Positions 7,810 to 15,993 of a stretch of 64,000 bases of DNA are shown in pieces. Below the pieces are notes generated by a model. The model was not told the DNA's origin. It worked only from the letters and a program-made list of their open reading frames with translations, and made no database searches. The position numbers were made by a program, and so were the translations under genes. Origin of the DNA: an uncultured Clostridia bacterium (GTDB lineage: Bacteria; Bacillota; Clostridia; Oscillospirales; Acutalibacteraceae); contig CALEJF010000030.1 in the NCBI GenBank assembly GCA_937898625.1, positions 1 through 64,000 on the forward strand. Reading direction: 5' to 3'. Numbering within the stretch: position 1 is the first letter of the stretch; each line of letters opens with the position of its first letter.

Positions 7810-9042
7810 ATGGAAAAGAAAGATATCAAAAAGGTAGTTTTAGCTTATTCAGGTGGTCTTGATACATCAATTATCATTCCTTGGCTCAAGGAAAATTATA
7901 ACAACTGTGAGGTTATCGCGGTATCAGGTGATGTTGGTCAGGGTACAGAACTTGACGGACTTGAAGAAAAAGCAATCGCAACAGGCGCTTCAAAACTCTA
8001 TGTTCTTGACCTTAAGGAAGAATATGTTGAGGAATACATCTGGCCTTGTCTTAAAGCAGGTGCAGAGTACGAGCAGTATCTTTTAGGTACTTCACATGCT
8101 CGTCCTTGCATTGCAAAGGGACTTGCTGAAATCGCAATCAAAGAGGGTGCAGACGCTATTTGTCACGGCTGTACAGGTAAAGGTAATGACCAGGTTCGTT
8201 TTGAACTCACATTAAAGGCTTTTGCTCCTGAAATGGCAATTATTGCTCCTTGGCGTGAGTGGGAAATCAAATCCCGTGAAGAAGAAATCGCTTATGCAGA
8301 GGCTCACAATATTCCTCTTAAAATTAACCGCGAAACAAACTATTCCAAAGATAAGAATGTTTGGCACTTATCTCACGAAGGTCTTGATTTGGAAGACCCT
8401 GCAAACGAGCCAACATACAACAAACCAGGTTTCCTTGAAATGAGTGTTTCTCCTGAAATGGCTCCCGATGTACCAACTTATGTTACAATTCACTTTGAAA
8501 AAGGTGTTCCAACTGCTATTGATGGTGTTCAGATGAAAGGCCTTGCAATCGTTGAAAAACTCAACGAACTTGGTGGTGCAAACGGTATCGGTCTTCTTGA
8601 CATCGTTGAAAACCGTCTTGTTGGTATGAAATCCCGTGGTGTTTATGAAACTCCGGGTGGTGCAATCCTTTACAAGGCACACGAACTTCTTGAAATGATT
8701 TGTCTTGACCGTGATACACAGCACTACAAGAAACTTGTAGCACAGAAATTCGGCGAGGTTGTTTATAACGGACTTTGGTTCACACCTCTTCGTGAAGCTC
8801 TTTCTGCATTCGTTGACGAAACACAGAAAACAGTAACAGGTGATGTTAAAGTTAAACTCTACAAGGGTAACATTATCAACGCAGGTATCACTTCACCTTA
8901 TTCACTCTATGATGAGAATGTTGCATCATTCGGTGATGACGGCGGTGCATACAACCAGAAAGATTCAGCAGGATTTATTAACCTCTTTGGATTATCTATA
9001 AAAGTAAAAGCTCTTTTAGATAAACAACGTGGTGAGAACTAA
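7810..9042 (+). CDS. argG: Argininosuccinate synthase
   Basis: A 410-residue cytoplasmic enzyme, the usual family length, that joins citrulline and aspartate with ATP. The N-type ATP pyrophosphatase P-loop SGGLDTS is at residues 14-20; CHGCTGKGNDQVRFE and the GVYETPGG segment are also family hallmarks. The frame extends upstream to 7744, but ATG 7810 has CGGAGG nine bases ahead and matches the family's start. It is first in the arginine operon and followed after 69 bases by argH, with a hairpin between them. Confidence 0.97.
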   Translation: MEKKDIKKVVLAYSGGLDTSIIIPWLKENYNNCEVIAVSGDVGQGTELDGLEEKAIATGASKLYVLDLKEEYVEEYIWPCLKAGAEYEQYLLGTSHARPCIAKGLAEIAIKEGADAICHGCTGKGNDQVRFELTLKAFAPEMAIIAPWREWEIKSREEEIAYAEAHNIPLKINRETNYSKDKNVWHLSHEGLDLEDPANEPTYNKPGFLEMSVSPEMAPDVPTYVTIHFEKGVPTAIDGVQMKGLAIVEKLNELGGANGIGLLDIVENRLVGMKSRGVYETPGGAILYKAHELLEMICLDRDTQHYKKLVAQKFGEVVYNGLWFTPLREALSAFVDETQKTVTGDVKVKLYKGNIINAGITSPYSLYDENVASFGDDGGAYNQKDSAGFINLFGLSIKVKALLDKQRGEN

Positions 9043-9058
9043 ATAACAACTTACAATA

Positions 9059-9086
9059 ACGACAAAGGGGATTTTCTCTTTGTCGT
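9059..9086 (+). other. Intercistronic hairpin argG-argH
   Basis: ACGACAAAG (9059-9067) pairs with CTTTGTCGT (9078-9086). No T run follows, so it is more likely an mRNA-stability or processing element than a strong terminator. Confidence 0.5.
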
Positions 9087-9111
9087 ATTGTGCTAAAATA
9101 GGAGAATAATT

Positions 9112-10482
9112 ATGCAACTCTGGAAAGGCAGATTTTCAAAAGAAATCGACCCGAAAACTAATGATTTTAACTCATCAATAAAATTTGACAGTCGTATGTA
9201 TAAAGAGGACATTGACGGAAGCCTTGCTCACGCAGCGATGCTTTGTGCTCAGGGAATTATCTCCGCAGAGGACCTTGCTCAGATTACAGATGGTCTTAAA
9301 GCTATCAAATCAGAAATTGAGAGTGGAGAATTAGAAATTGACCCTAACGCAGAGGATATTCACACTTTTGTTGAGGGTGAATTAACTGCCCGTATCGGTT
9401 TAGCAGGTAAAAGGTTACATACAGCAAGAAGCCGTAATGACCAGGTTGCAGTGGATATTCGACTTTATCTTCGCCACGAATGTGATGCACTTTACAACCA
9501 ACTTACAGAACTTGTAGATGTGCTTTGCAAAAAAGCAGAACAGTATGCAAGTGCAGTTATGCCGGGATATACACATCTTCAAAGAGCACAGCCAATCACA
9601 TTCGGACATCACTTAATGGCTTATGCAGAAATGTTAATGCGTGATAAAGAGAGATTGCAACAAGCAACTGAAAGAATGAACTATTCACCTCTGGGTGCTT
9701 GTGCATTGGCAGGAACAACATATAACACAGACCGTGAAATGACAGCAAAAGCACTGGGTTTCAATGGTGCTATGCAAAATTCACTTGACTGTGTTTCCGA
9801 CCGCGATTTCTGTATGGAATTAGCATCAGTTATCTCAATTATTATGGTGCATCTTTCCCGCTTTTCAGAAGAAATCGTGCTTTGGTGCTCGTGGGAATTT
9901 AAGTTTATTGAACTTGACGATGCTTTCTCAACAGGCTCATCAATTATGCCACAAAAGAAAAATCCTGATATTACAGAACTTATTCGTGGTAAATCAGGTC
10001 GTGTATTCGGTGACCTTACAACACTCCTTACAATGATGAAAGGCTTGCCACTTGCATACAACAAAGATATGCAAGAAGATAAAGAGGCAATTTTTGATGC
10101 TTTTGATACAGTTAAAATGTGCCTTACAGCATTTATTCCAATGCTTGACACAATGACAGCACTTCCTGAGAATATGAGAAAAGCAGCAGCGGGCGGATTT
10201 ATCAATGCAACCGACTGTGCAGACTATCTTGTTGGTAAAGGACTTCCTTTCCGTGATGCATATAAAGCAACTGGTGAATTAGTAGCACTTTGCATCAATA
10301 AGGGTCTTACGCTTGAAACATTACCGTTAGAAGAATACAAAGCAGTTTGCGATGTTTTCGACGAAGGTGTTTACGATGCAATCAATCTTGATAAATGTGT
10401 AAACGACCGTACATCTCTCGGTGGACCTGCACCACAGAATGTGCTAAGTCAAGTAAAGAGAGTACAAGAACTCAACAAATAA
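9112..10482 (+). CDS. argH: Argininosuccinate lyase
   Basis: A 456-residue enzyme of the fumarase/aspartase superfamily that splits argininosuccinate into arginine and fumarate. The signature GSSIMPQKKNPD is near residue 275 and carries the catalytic Ser loop; the conserved HTARSRNDQV stretch lies at 103-112 and HLQRAQPI near 160. ATG 9112 follows AGGAG at a good distance. Second gene of the operon; the next gene argC starts 165 bases later behind two repeat elements. Confidence 0.97.
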   Translation: MQLWKGRFSKEIDPKTNDFNSSIKFDSRMYKEDIDGSLAHAAMLCAQGIISAEDLAQITDGLKAIKSEIESGELEIDPNAEDIHTFVEGELTARIGLAGKRLHTARSRNDQVAVDIRLYLRHECDALYNQLTELVDVLCKKAEQYASAVMPGYTHLQRAQPITFGHHLMAYAEMLMRDKERLQQATERMNYSPLGACALAGTTYNTDREMTAKALGFNGAMQNSLDCVSDRDFCMELASVISIIMVHLSRFSEEIVLWCSWEFKFIELDDAFSTGSSIMPQKKNPDITELIRGKSGRVFGDLTTLLTMMKGLPLAYNKDMQEDKEAIFDAFDTVKMCLTAFIPMLDTMTALPENMRKAAAGGFINATDCADYLVGKGLPFRDAYKATGELVALCINKGLTLETLPLEEYKAVCDVFDEGVYDAINLDKCVNDRTSLGGPAPQNVLSQVKRVQELNK

Positions 10483-10496
10483 TAATTTTGTCCTGT

Positions 10497-10574
10497 TTTC
10501 CGTTATGCTTCGTTGCTTTCAACTCGTGGTATACCTGATACAACTTCGTTTCGGCAACATTGCCTAACGAAAAA
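10497..10574. repeat. Imperfect palindromic intergenic repeat
   Basis: CGTTATGCTTCGTTGC (10501-10516) and GGCAACATTGCCTAACG (10553-10569) are imperfect inverted arms around a spacer. The mixed composition contrasts with the AT-rich surroundings. It directly precedes a REP copy in the argH-argC gap. Confidence 0.5.
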
Positions 10575-10590
10575 CATTTACAAAATTTAT

Positions 10591-10617
10591 GTAGGGGTCG
10601 GCGTCCTCGACGACCCG
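10591..10617 (+). repeat. REP element, copy 1
   Basis: A 27-base GC-rich element, GTAGGGGTCGGCGTCCTCGA plus CGACCCG, with inverted ends GGGTCG/CGACCC. Identical to 11587-11613; inverted copies lie at 11901-11927 and 20185-20211. Confidence 0.85.
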
Positions 10618-10647
10618 AAATCTTTGATTATAAGGAAAACTATAATT

Positions 10648-11580
10648 ATGACAAAAATATTCATCGACGGTAGTCAGGGTACAACCGGACTTAAAATTTT
10701 TGACCGTCTTGCAAAAAGAGAAGATATTGAACTTATCACTCTTCCCGAAAATTTAAGAAAAGACACAAATGCTCGTAAACAGGCACTCAATAGTGCAGAT
10801 ATTGCTTTCTTGTGTTTACCTGATGCAGCAGCCATTGAAGCAGTTAGTCTTATTGAAAACGACAACACAATCGTAATTGACACATCAACTGCACATCGTA
10901 CAAATGATGGATGGGCTTATGGTTTTCCAGAACTCTGCGAAGAATTTGAGAATAAACTCAAAAACTCAAAGCGAATTGCTGTTCCGGGTTGCTATGCAAG
11001 TGGTTTTATAGCACTTGTAAAACCTTTGGTTGATGCGGGAATTGTGGATAGTGACATTTGTATTGCTTGTCATGCTATGTCAGGTTACAGCGGTGCAGGT
11101 AAAAACGGAATTGCACAGTATGAAGATGCTGAAAGAGATTACCTTTTAGATGCTCCAAGAGAATATGCTCTTACGCAGCAGCACAAGCACTTAAAAGAGA
11201 TGAAAGCCATTTCAGGTCTTAATAACGAGCCTATTTTCAGCCCATATATTTGCGACTATTTCAGCGGTATGGTTATGACAGTGCCACTTTTCAAAAAAGA
11301 TTTAAAGAATGGCAAAACAGCAGAGGATATCAAGGCTCAATACAAAGAAAAATACAATTCAGATATTGTAAAGTATAAAGAAAGCATTGACGAAAACGGA
11401 TTTATCGCAGGCAACAAAATGAGCGAAAACGACGGTATGGAAATTACAGTTTGCGGTAATGAAGACCGAATTTTGCTTATTGCAAGATATGATAATCTCG
11501 GGAAAGGTGCTTCCGGTGCCGCAGTACAATGCTTGAATGTTAAAATGGGATTAGACCCTGAATATCAATTGAATTTATAA
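10648..11580 (+). CDS. argC: N-acetyl-gamma-glutamyl-phosphate reductase, short (type 2) form
   Basis: A 310-residue NADPH-dependent reductase for the third step of arginine synthesis. The N-terminal nucleotide-binding GSQGTTG is at 8-14 and the catalytic cysteine is in VPGCYASG (C115). The length matches the type 2 ArgC family rather than the roughly 345-residue type 1. The frame is open back to 10513 but that part reads through repeats; ATG 10648 follows AAGGA. A REP element begins 7 bases after the stop. Confidence 0.95.
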   Translation: MTKIFIDGSQGTTGLKIFDRLAKREDIELITLPENLRKDTNARKQALNSADIAFLCLPDAAAIEAVSLIENDNTIVIDTSTAHRTNDGWAYGFPELCEEFENKLKNSKRIAVPGCYASGFIALVKPLVDAGIVDSDICIACHAMSGYSGAGKNGIAQYEDAERDYLLDAPREYALTQQHKHLKEMKAISGLNNEPIFSPYICDYFSGMVMTVPLFKKDLKNGKTAEDIKAQYKEKYNSDIVKYKESIDENGFIAGNKMSENDGMEITVCGNEDRILLIARYDNLGKGASGAAVQCLNVKMGLDPEYQLNL

Positions 11581-11586
11581 CAATGC

Positions 11587-11613
11587 GTAGGGGTCGGCGT
11601 CCTCGACGACCCG
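11587..11613 (+). repeat. REP element, copy 2, at the RAYT 5' end
   Basis: Identical in all 27 bases to 10591-10617, and 12 bases upstream of the RAYT start. This is the usual arrangement of a REP next to its RAYT gene. Confidence 0.88.
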
Positions 11614-11625
11614 TAGCAAAATATT

Positions 11626-12096
11626 ATGGAATTAAAACAAAGAAAAAGAACAAGATTAAAAAACTTTGACTATTCAACAAAAGGTTGTTATTTTATAACA
11701 ATTTGTGCAGATGAAAAAGAGAAGGCAATATTTGGTAAAATTAAAAGGGACAACCTACAAACAGAACCGTATATAGAGTTGACAGGATATGGTCAAATTG
11801 TGGAAAAACAAATAGAAGAAATAAACTCTGTTTATGATGATGTGAATATTTTCCCATATGTAATTATGCCTAATCATATTCATTTTATCATTGAAATTGA
11901 CGGGTCGTCGGGGACGCCGACCCCTACGAATGCCAGAATACCATCAATTATTTCAACACTTAAAAGAATGACAAATAAAAAAGCTGGTTTCAAAATATGG
12001 CAACGTGGTTATAATGACCACATTATTCGTAATGATGAAGATTATTTGAGAATATCAGAGTATATAACTAACAATCCGTATGGAAAGATTTGGTGA
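11626..12096 (+). CDS. REP-associated tyrosine transposase (RAYT)
   Basis: A 156-residue Y1/HUH single-strand DNA transposase of the IS200-like superfamily. The HUH motif is in MPNHIHF (H84, H86) and the probable catalytic tyrosine is Y129 in QRGYNDH, followed by the RAYT-typical IRNDEDY. Residues 92-101 (DGSSGTPTPT) are encoded by an inverted copy of the REP itself (11901-11927), so the repeat has become a linker inside the protein. There is no clear ribosome site; translation may be weak or coupled. The gene sits between argC and argJ in the same direction, its stop only 5 bases from the argJ start, so it rides on the arginine transcript. Confidence 0.93.
   Translation: MELKQRKRTRLKNFDYSTKGCYFITICADEKEKAIFGKIKRDNLQTEPYIELTGYGQIVEKQIEEINSVYDDVNIFPYVIMPNHIHFIIEIDGSSGTPTPTNARIPSIISTLKRMTNKKAGFKIWQRGYNDHIIRNDEDYLRISEYITNNPYGKIW
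11901..11927 (-). repeat. REP element, copy 3, inside the RAYT gene
   Basis: Begins CGGGTCGTCGGGGACGCCGA and ends CCCCTAC; the reverse complement of copy 1 with one base changed. Translated in frame as part of the RAYT. Confidence 0.85.
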
Positions 12097-12101
12097 ACAA
12101 T

Positions 12102-13316
12102 ATGCAATTTATAAATGGTGGTGTTACTGCTCCAAAAGGTTTTAAAGCGAGTGGTATTCACTGTGGAATTCGTAAAAACAAAACAAAAAAGGATTTAGCA
12201 CTCATTCTCTGTGAAACTGAATGTGATACAGCGGCAGTTTACACACAAAACTTAGTTTATGGTGCACCAATTACAGTTACAAGAAATAATATTGCAGACG
12301 GCAAGGCTTATGGTGTAATCTGTAACAGTGGTATTGCTAACACTTGTAATGCTGATGGTGTTGAAAAGGCAGAAATGATGTGCAAGCTTGTTGCAGATGC
12401 AACAAATCTTAAACCAACGGATTTTGTAGTTGCTTCAACCGGTGTTATCGGTCAACCAATTGATATTGAGCCAATCGAAAAAGGTATGGTACAACTTGTG
12501 GCAGAATTAAGTGAAGATGGCTCTGACTCTGCTGCTCAAGCAATTATGACAACTGACACGGTAAAAAAAGAGTTTGCGGTTACATTTACACTTGACGGAA
12601 AAGAGTGTAAAATAGGTGCTATCTCAAAGGGTAGCGGTATGATTCACCCAAATATGGCAACAATGCTCGGATTTATCACAACTGATGCTAATATTTCAAG
12701 TGAAATGCTCAAAAAAGCACTTTTAGAGGTTGTTAAGGACAGTTTCAATATGCTTTCAGTAGACGGTGACACATCAACAAATGATACGGTTGCTGTTTTG
12801 GCATCAGGTCTTTGTGGCAACGAGAGAATCGAAACAGAAAACGAAGATTATTTCACATTCGTTTCTGCACTTAATGCTATTTGCGAAAAGTTAGTAAAAC
12901 TTATGGCAAAAGACGGTGAGGGTGCAACAAAACTCGTTGAATGTCAGGTAAGCGGTGCAAAATCGAAAGAAATTGCGAAGGTTTGCGCAAAAAGTGTTAT
13001 TTGTTCTTCACTTGTAAAGGCTGCTATGTTTGGTGCAGATGCTAACTGGGGCAGAATTTTATGTGCTCTTGGTTATGCAGGTGTAGATATTGATGTTAAC
13101 AAGGTCGATGTTTCATTCAAGTCAAAAGGTGGAGAAATCGCAGTTTGCAAAGATGGTGCAGGTATAGAATTCTCCGAAGAAATTGCAAAACAAGTGCTTG
13201 TTGAAGACGAAGTTTATATCATTGTTGAACTCAACGACGGTGAATATAGTGCAACAGCATATGGCTGTGACCTTACTTATGAATATGTGAAAATCAATGG
13301 TGATTATCGTACATAA
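12102..13316 (+). CDS. argJ: Bifunctional ornithine acetyltransferase/N-acetylglutamate synthase
   Basis: A 404-residue enzyme that transfers acetyl from N-acetylornithine to glutamate and, in bifunctional forms, makes acetylglutamate from acetyl-CoA. The self-cleavage site is in MATMLGF with the new N-terminal nucleophile Thr about residue 187; KGSGMIHPN precedes it as usual. ATG 12102 is chosen over the TTG/GTG just upstream because GGTG lies 6 bases ahead and the family starts with MxFINGGVTAP. No argA is needed if it is bifunctional. Confidence 0.95.
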   Translation: MQFINGGVTAPKGFKASGIHCGIRKNKTKKDLALILCETECDTAAVYTQNLVYGAPITVTRNNIADGKAYGVICNSGIANTCNADGVEKAEMMCKLVADATNLKPTDFVVASTGVIGQPIDIEPIEKGMVQLVAELSEDGSDSAAQAIMTTDTVKKEFAVTFTLDGKECKIGAISKGSGMIHPNMATMLGFITTDANISSEMLKKALLEVVKDSFNMLSVDGDTSTNDTVAVLASGLCGNERIETENEDYFTFVSALNAICEKLVKLMAKDGEGATKLVECQVSGAKSKEIAKVCAKSVICSSLVKAAMFGADANWGRILCALGYAGVDIDVNKVDVSFKSKGGEIAVCKDGAGIEFSEEIAKQVLVEDEVYIIVELNDGEYSATAYGCDLTYEYVKINGDYRT

Positions 13317-13333
13317 TTAAAACGGTTGTCATC

Positions 13334-13380
13334 CTCCCTCTGACGAGGGAGGTGGCAAAACGAAGTTTTGACGGAGGGAG
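13334..13380. repeat. DUF559-associated palindromic repeat, left end
   Basis: Two hairpins: CTCCCTC-TGAC-GAGGGAG (13334-13351) and CAAAAC-GAA-GTTTTG (13356-13370), then ACGGAGGGAG. The last GGAGGGAG serves as the ribosome site of the nuclease gene. The first hairpin is the exact reverse complement of CTCCCTCGTCAGAGGGAG at the right end. Confidence 0.82.
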
Positions 13381-13384
13381 AGAA

Positions 13385-13786
13385 ATGCTTACCTATAACA
13401 AAGATTTGATAAAGCATGCAAAACAACTCCGAAAAACTATGACCCCTTGGGAAATCAAACTTTGGACACAGTTTTTAAGAGATTATCCAATAAGATTCCA
13501 AAGACAAAAAGTAATTGATAATTATATAGTTGATTTTTATTGTGCAAAAGCACGGATTGTTATAGAGCTAGATGGTGGGGGTCATTATACTGAAGAACAA
13601 CAAAAGTATGATGAAGAACGCACCAAAATATTAAAAAAATACAATTTGCAAGTAATTAGGATTTGCAATCTTGAAATTGGTAATAATTTTTATAATGTTT
13701 GTGAGTATATTGACAGCGAGGTTAAAAAATCTCTCCCTCAGTCTGCTTCGCAGACAGCTCCCTCGTCAGAGGGAGCAAAGGCTTAA
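13385..13786 (+). CDS. DUF559-domain endonuclease (Vsr/PD-(D/E)XK-like)
   Basis: A 133-residue protein of the DUF559 family, related to very-short-patch-repair and restriction-type nucleases. The putative metal site is E23 (TPWEIKLW), D50 (YIVDFYC) and E61/D63 (IELDGGGH), with H67 next to it. ATG 13385 is chosen because the strong GGAGGGAG lies 5 bases ahead; the upstream extension reads repeat DNA. Residues from about 117 on (LPQSASQTAPSSEGAKA) are encoded by the right-hand repeat. It is inserted between argJ and argB in the operon's direction. Biological role unknown; a repeat-mobilising or repair role is inference. Confidence 0.88.
   Translation: MLTYNKDLIKHAKQLRKTMTPWEIKLWTQFLRDYPIRFQRQKVIDNYIVDFYCAKARIVIELDGGGHYTEEQQKYDEERTKILKKYNLQVIRICNLEIGNNFYNVCEYIDSEVKKSLPQSASQTAPSSEGAKA
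13733..13776 (+). repeat. DUF559-associated palindromic repeat, right end
   Basis: 44 bases with two hairpins: GTCTGCTTCGCAGAC (13741-13755) and CTCCCTCGTCAGAGGGAG (13758-13775), led by CTCCCTCA. It codes for the nuclease C-terminus. A near-identical inverted copy without the nuclease gene is at 46487-46529. Confidence 0.85.
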
Positions 13787-13805
13787 TCCTTTGGAGGCAT
13801 AAACT

Positions 13806-14669
13806 ATGGATATTTCAAAACTTACACACGCTGACCGTAGTGAGGTGCTTGTTCAAGCCCTTCCATATATTCAGCAATATCACAATAAAACAGTTGTTAT
13901 AAAATACGGCGGGAACGCTATGATAAATGAAGAACTGCAGGATGCAGTTATGACTGACATTGTTCTTCTTCGTTCAGTTGGCATCAATGTTATTCTTGTT
14001 CACGGTGGTGGACCTGAAATCAACGAAATGCTTACTAAAATCGGCAAGGAGTCAAAATTTGTTGACGGACTTCGTTATACTGATGAAGAAACTGTTGATG
14101 TTGTTCAGATGGTGCTTGCAGGTAAAGTTAATAAAAGACTTGTTCATCATCTTCACCTTCACGGTGGTCACGCAATCGGTATTTGCGGACTTGATGACGG
14201 TATGATTAAGGCAAAAAAGGTTGAGGACAAGGATATCGGTTTTGTTGGTGATATTATTGATGTAGATACAACACTTGTTGAGGGAATTCTTGACCAACAT
14301 TATATTCCCGTAATCTCAACTGTTGGTGGTGGAGAGAATGGTGAAGTTTATAACATCAATGCAGATATTGCAGCGGCAAAAATCGCAGCAGCTCTTGGTG
14401 CAGAAAAACTTTTACTTATGACAGACGTCCGTGGCCTTTTAAAAGATAAGGATGATGAAGATACACTTATTCACAGTGTAAATGTCAGCGAAGTGCCACA
14501 ACTTAAAAGTCAGGGTGTTATCAAGGGCGGAATGATTCCAAAAATCGACTGTTGTGTTGAAGCAGTCCGCCGTGGTGTTAAACGTACACATATTATTGAC
14601 GGCAGAATTCCACATTCAATTTTGATAGAAATGTTAACCGATTCCGGTATAGGTACAATGTTCCTTTAA
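13806..14669 (+). CDS. argB: Acetylglutamate kinase
   Basis: A 287-residue amino-acid-kinase-fold enzyme phosphorylating N-acetylglutamate. VVIKYGGNAM (about 31-40) and LVHGGGPEINEML hold the ATP and substrate glycine-rich loops; the DVRGLL and KGGMIPKI segments are also conserved. Ribosome site TTGGAGG. Length and motifs are ordinary. ArgB is the usual target of arginine feedback in ArgJ-type pathways (family knowledge). It follows the DUF559 cassette by 19 bases and precedes argD by 15. Confidence 0.96.
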   Translation: MDISKLTHADRSEVLVQALPYIQQYHNKTVVIKYGGNAMINEELQDAVMTDIVLLRSVGINVILVHGGGPEINEMLTKIGKESKFVDGLRYTDEETVDVVQMVLAGKVNKRLVHHLHLHGGHAIGICGLDDGMIKAKKVEDKDIGFVGDIIDVDTTLVEGILDQHYIPVISTVGGGENGEVYNINADIAAAKIAAALGAEKLLLMTDVRGLLKDKDDEDTLIHSVNVSEVPQLKSQGVIKGGMIPKIDCCVEAVRRGVKRTHIIDGRIPHSILIEMLTDSGIGTMFL

Positions 14670-14684
14670 TTCAGGTGATACATA

Positions 14685-15854
14685 ATGTTAGAAAATATTA
14701 AAAATAAGGCAGATAATTCTTTAATGCCAACTTATGCACATTTTCCTGTTTCTATTGAAAAGGGCAACGGTGCAACATTTGTTGATAGCGAGGGCAACGA
14801 GGTTATCGACTTCGGTTCCGGTATTGGTGTAAACTCATTGGGATATAATAATGAAGGTTGGATTAAGGCAGTTACAGAGCAACTAGAGAAAGTTCAGCAC
14901 ACATCAAACCTTTACTATAACTCTACTGTTGCTGAATATGCTCAAATGCTTACAGAAAAAACGGGGTTTAATAGGGTTTTCCTTTGCAATTCAGGTGCGG
15001 AGGCTAATGAATGTGCAATCAAATTGGCTCGTAAATACAGCTTTGATAAATACGGTGAAAACCGTTACAATATAATTACTCTCGTGAACTCTTTCCACGG
15101 ACGTACAATGGCTACAATTACTGCGACAGGTCAGGAACATTATCACAAATTCTTTGACCCATTTGTTCAAGGCTTTAAGTATGCTGAGTCAGGTAACACA
15201 GAGCAGTTTTTAGAAATGGCAGATGATACTGTTTGTGCAATCATCCTTGAAATTGTTCAGGGTGAGGGTGGCGTTGTTCCAACGGACTTTCAATACCTTA
15301 AAACCGTTGAAAAAGTCTGCAAGGAGAAAGATATTCTTTTGATTATCGACGAAGTTCAGACGGGTATGGGCAGAACCGGTAAACTGTTCGCTTATGAACA
15401 CGCAGGAATTTCACCTGATGTTGTAACAAGTGCAAAGGGAATCGGTAACGGACTTCCAATGGGTGCTTGTCTTTGTACAGAGAAATGTGCTAATGTACTT
15501 ACAGCAGGAACTCACGGAACAACCTTTGGCGGTAATCCCGTTGCTTGTGCAGGTGCAAAATATATTCTCAACACCTTTACAAATGACTTTTTAAATGAAG
15601 TTACAAAAAAAGGGGAGTATATAAGAGAAAAACTTGCAGAAATAGATGAGGTTAAGTCAATTACTGGTCTTGGACTTATGCTCGGTATTGAACTTAAAAC
15701 CAAAAATGCAGGTGAAATCGCAAAAAAATGCAGTGAGAACGGACTTCTGATTCTCACCGCTAAAACAAAACTTAGAATGTTACCACCGCTTGTTATTTCA
15801 AAAGAGGAAATCGATAAAGGTATAGAAATTCTCAAAAAGTATTTGGAGGACTAA
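14685..15854 (+). CDS. argD: Acetylornithine aminotransferase
   Basis: A 389-residue class III PLP aminotransferase making N-acetylornithine. The cofactor-anchoring region is clear: LIIDEVQTGMGRTGK near 222-236 and the Schiff-base lysine in SAKGIGNGLPMG near 254. Also present are NSGAEANECAIKLAR and the SFHGRT motif. ATG 14685 follows AGGTGA. The stop codon overlaps the left arm of a long inverted repeat that separates it from argF. Confidence 0.95.
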   Translation: MLENIKNKADNSLMPTYAHFPVSIEKGNGATFVDSEGNEVIDFGSGIGVNSLGYNNEGWIKAVTEQLEKVQHTSNLYYNSTVAEYAQMLTEKTGFNRVFLCNSGAEANECAIKLARKYSFDKYGENRYNIITLVNSFHGRTMATITATGQEHYHKFFDPFVQGFKYAESGNTEQFLEMADDTVCAIILEIVQGEGGVVPTDFQYLKTVEKVCKEKDILLIIDEVQTGMGRTGKLFAYEHAGISPDVVTSAKGIGNGLPMGACLCTEKCANVLTAGTHGTTFGGNPVACAGAKYILNTFTNDFLNEVTKKGEYIREKLAEIDEVKSITGLGLMLGIELKTKNAGEIAKKCSENGLLILTAKTKLRMLPPLVISKEEIDKGIEILKKYLED

Positions 15855-15958
15855 AGTTTGAGTAAAATTGCCCACAGCACATTTTTCGCTCGGGGCGGTA
15901 TCAACATACAGCACCACTCACTTCAAAACGCACTGTGAACAATTTTCTTTCAAACTTT
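15853..15958. repeat. 106-base palindromic element argD-argF
   Basis: The 25-base arm at 15853-15877 (AAAGTTTGAGTAAAATTG then CCCACAG) matches the reverse complement of 15933-15958 with few changes. The roughly 55-base interior contains CACAGCACATTTTT and CAGCACCACTCACTTC. The structure suggests a MITE-like insertion or a structured intercistronic RNA; no coding capacity. Confidence 0.7.
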
Positions 15959-15993
15959 TATATTTATCAATTTAAAAGGAGATAAAATTTAGT

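Noticed and set aside
9681..10205. 174-codon frame antisense to argH
   Set aside because: Shadow of argH; no ribosome site and no known domain.
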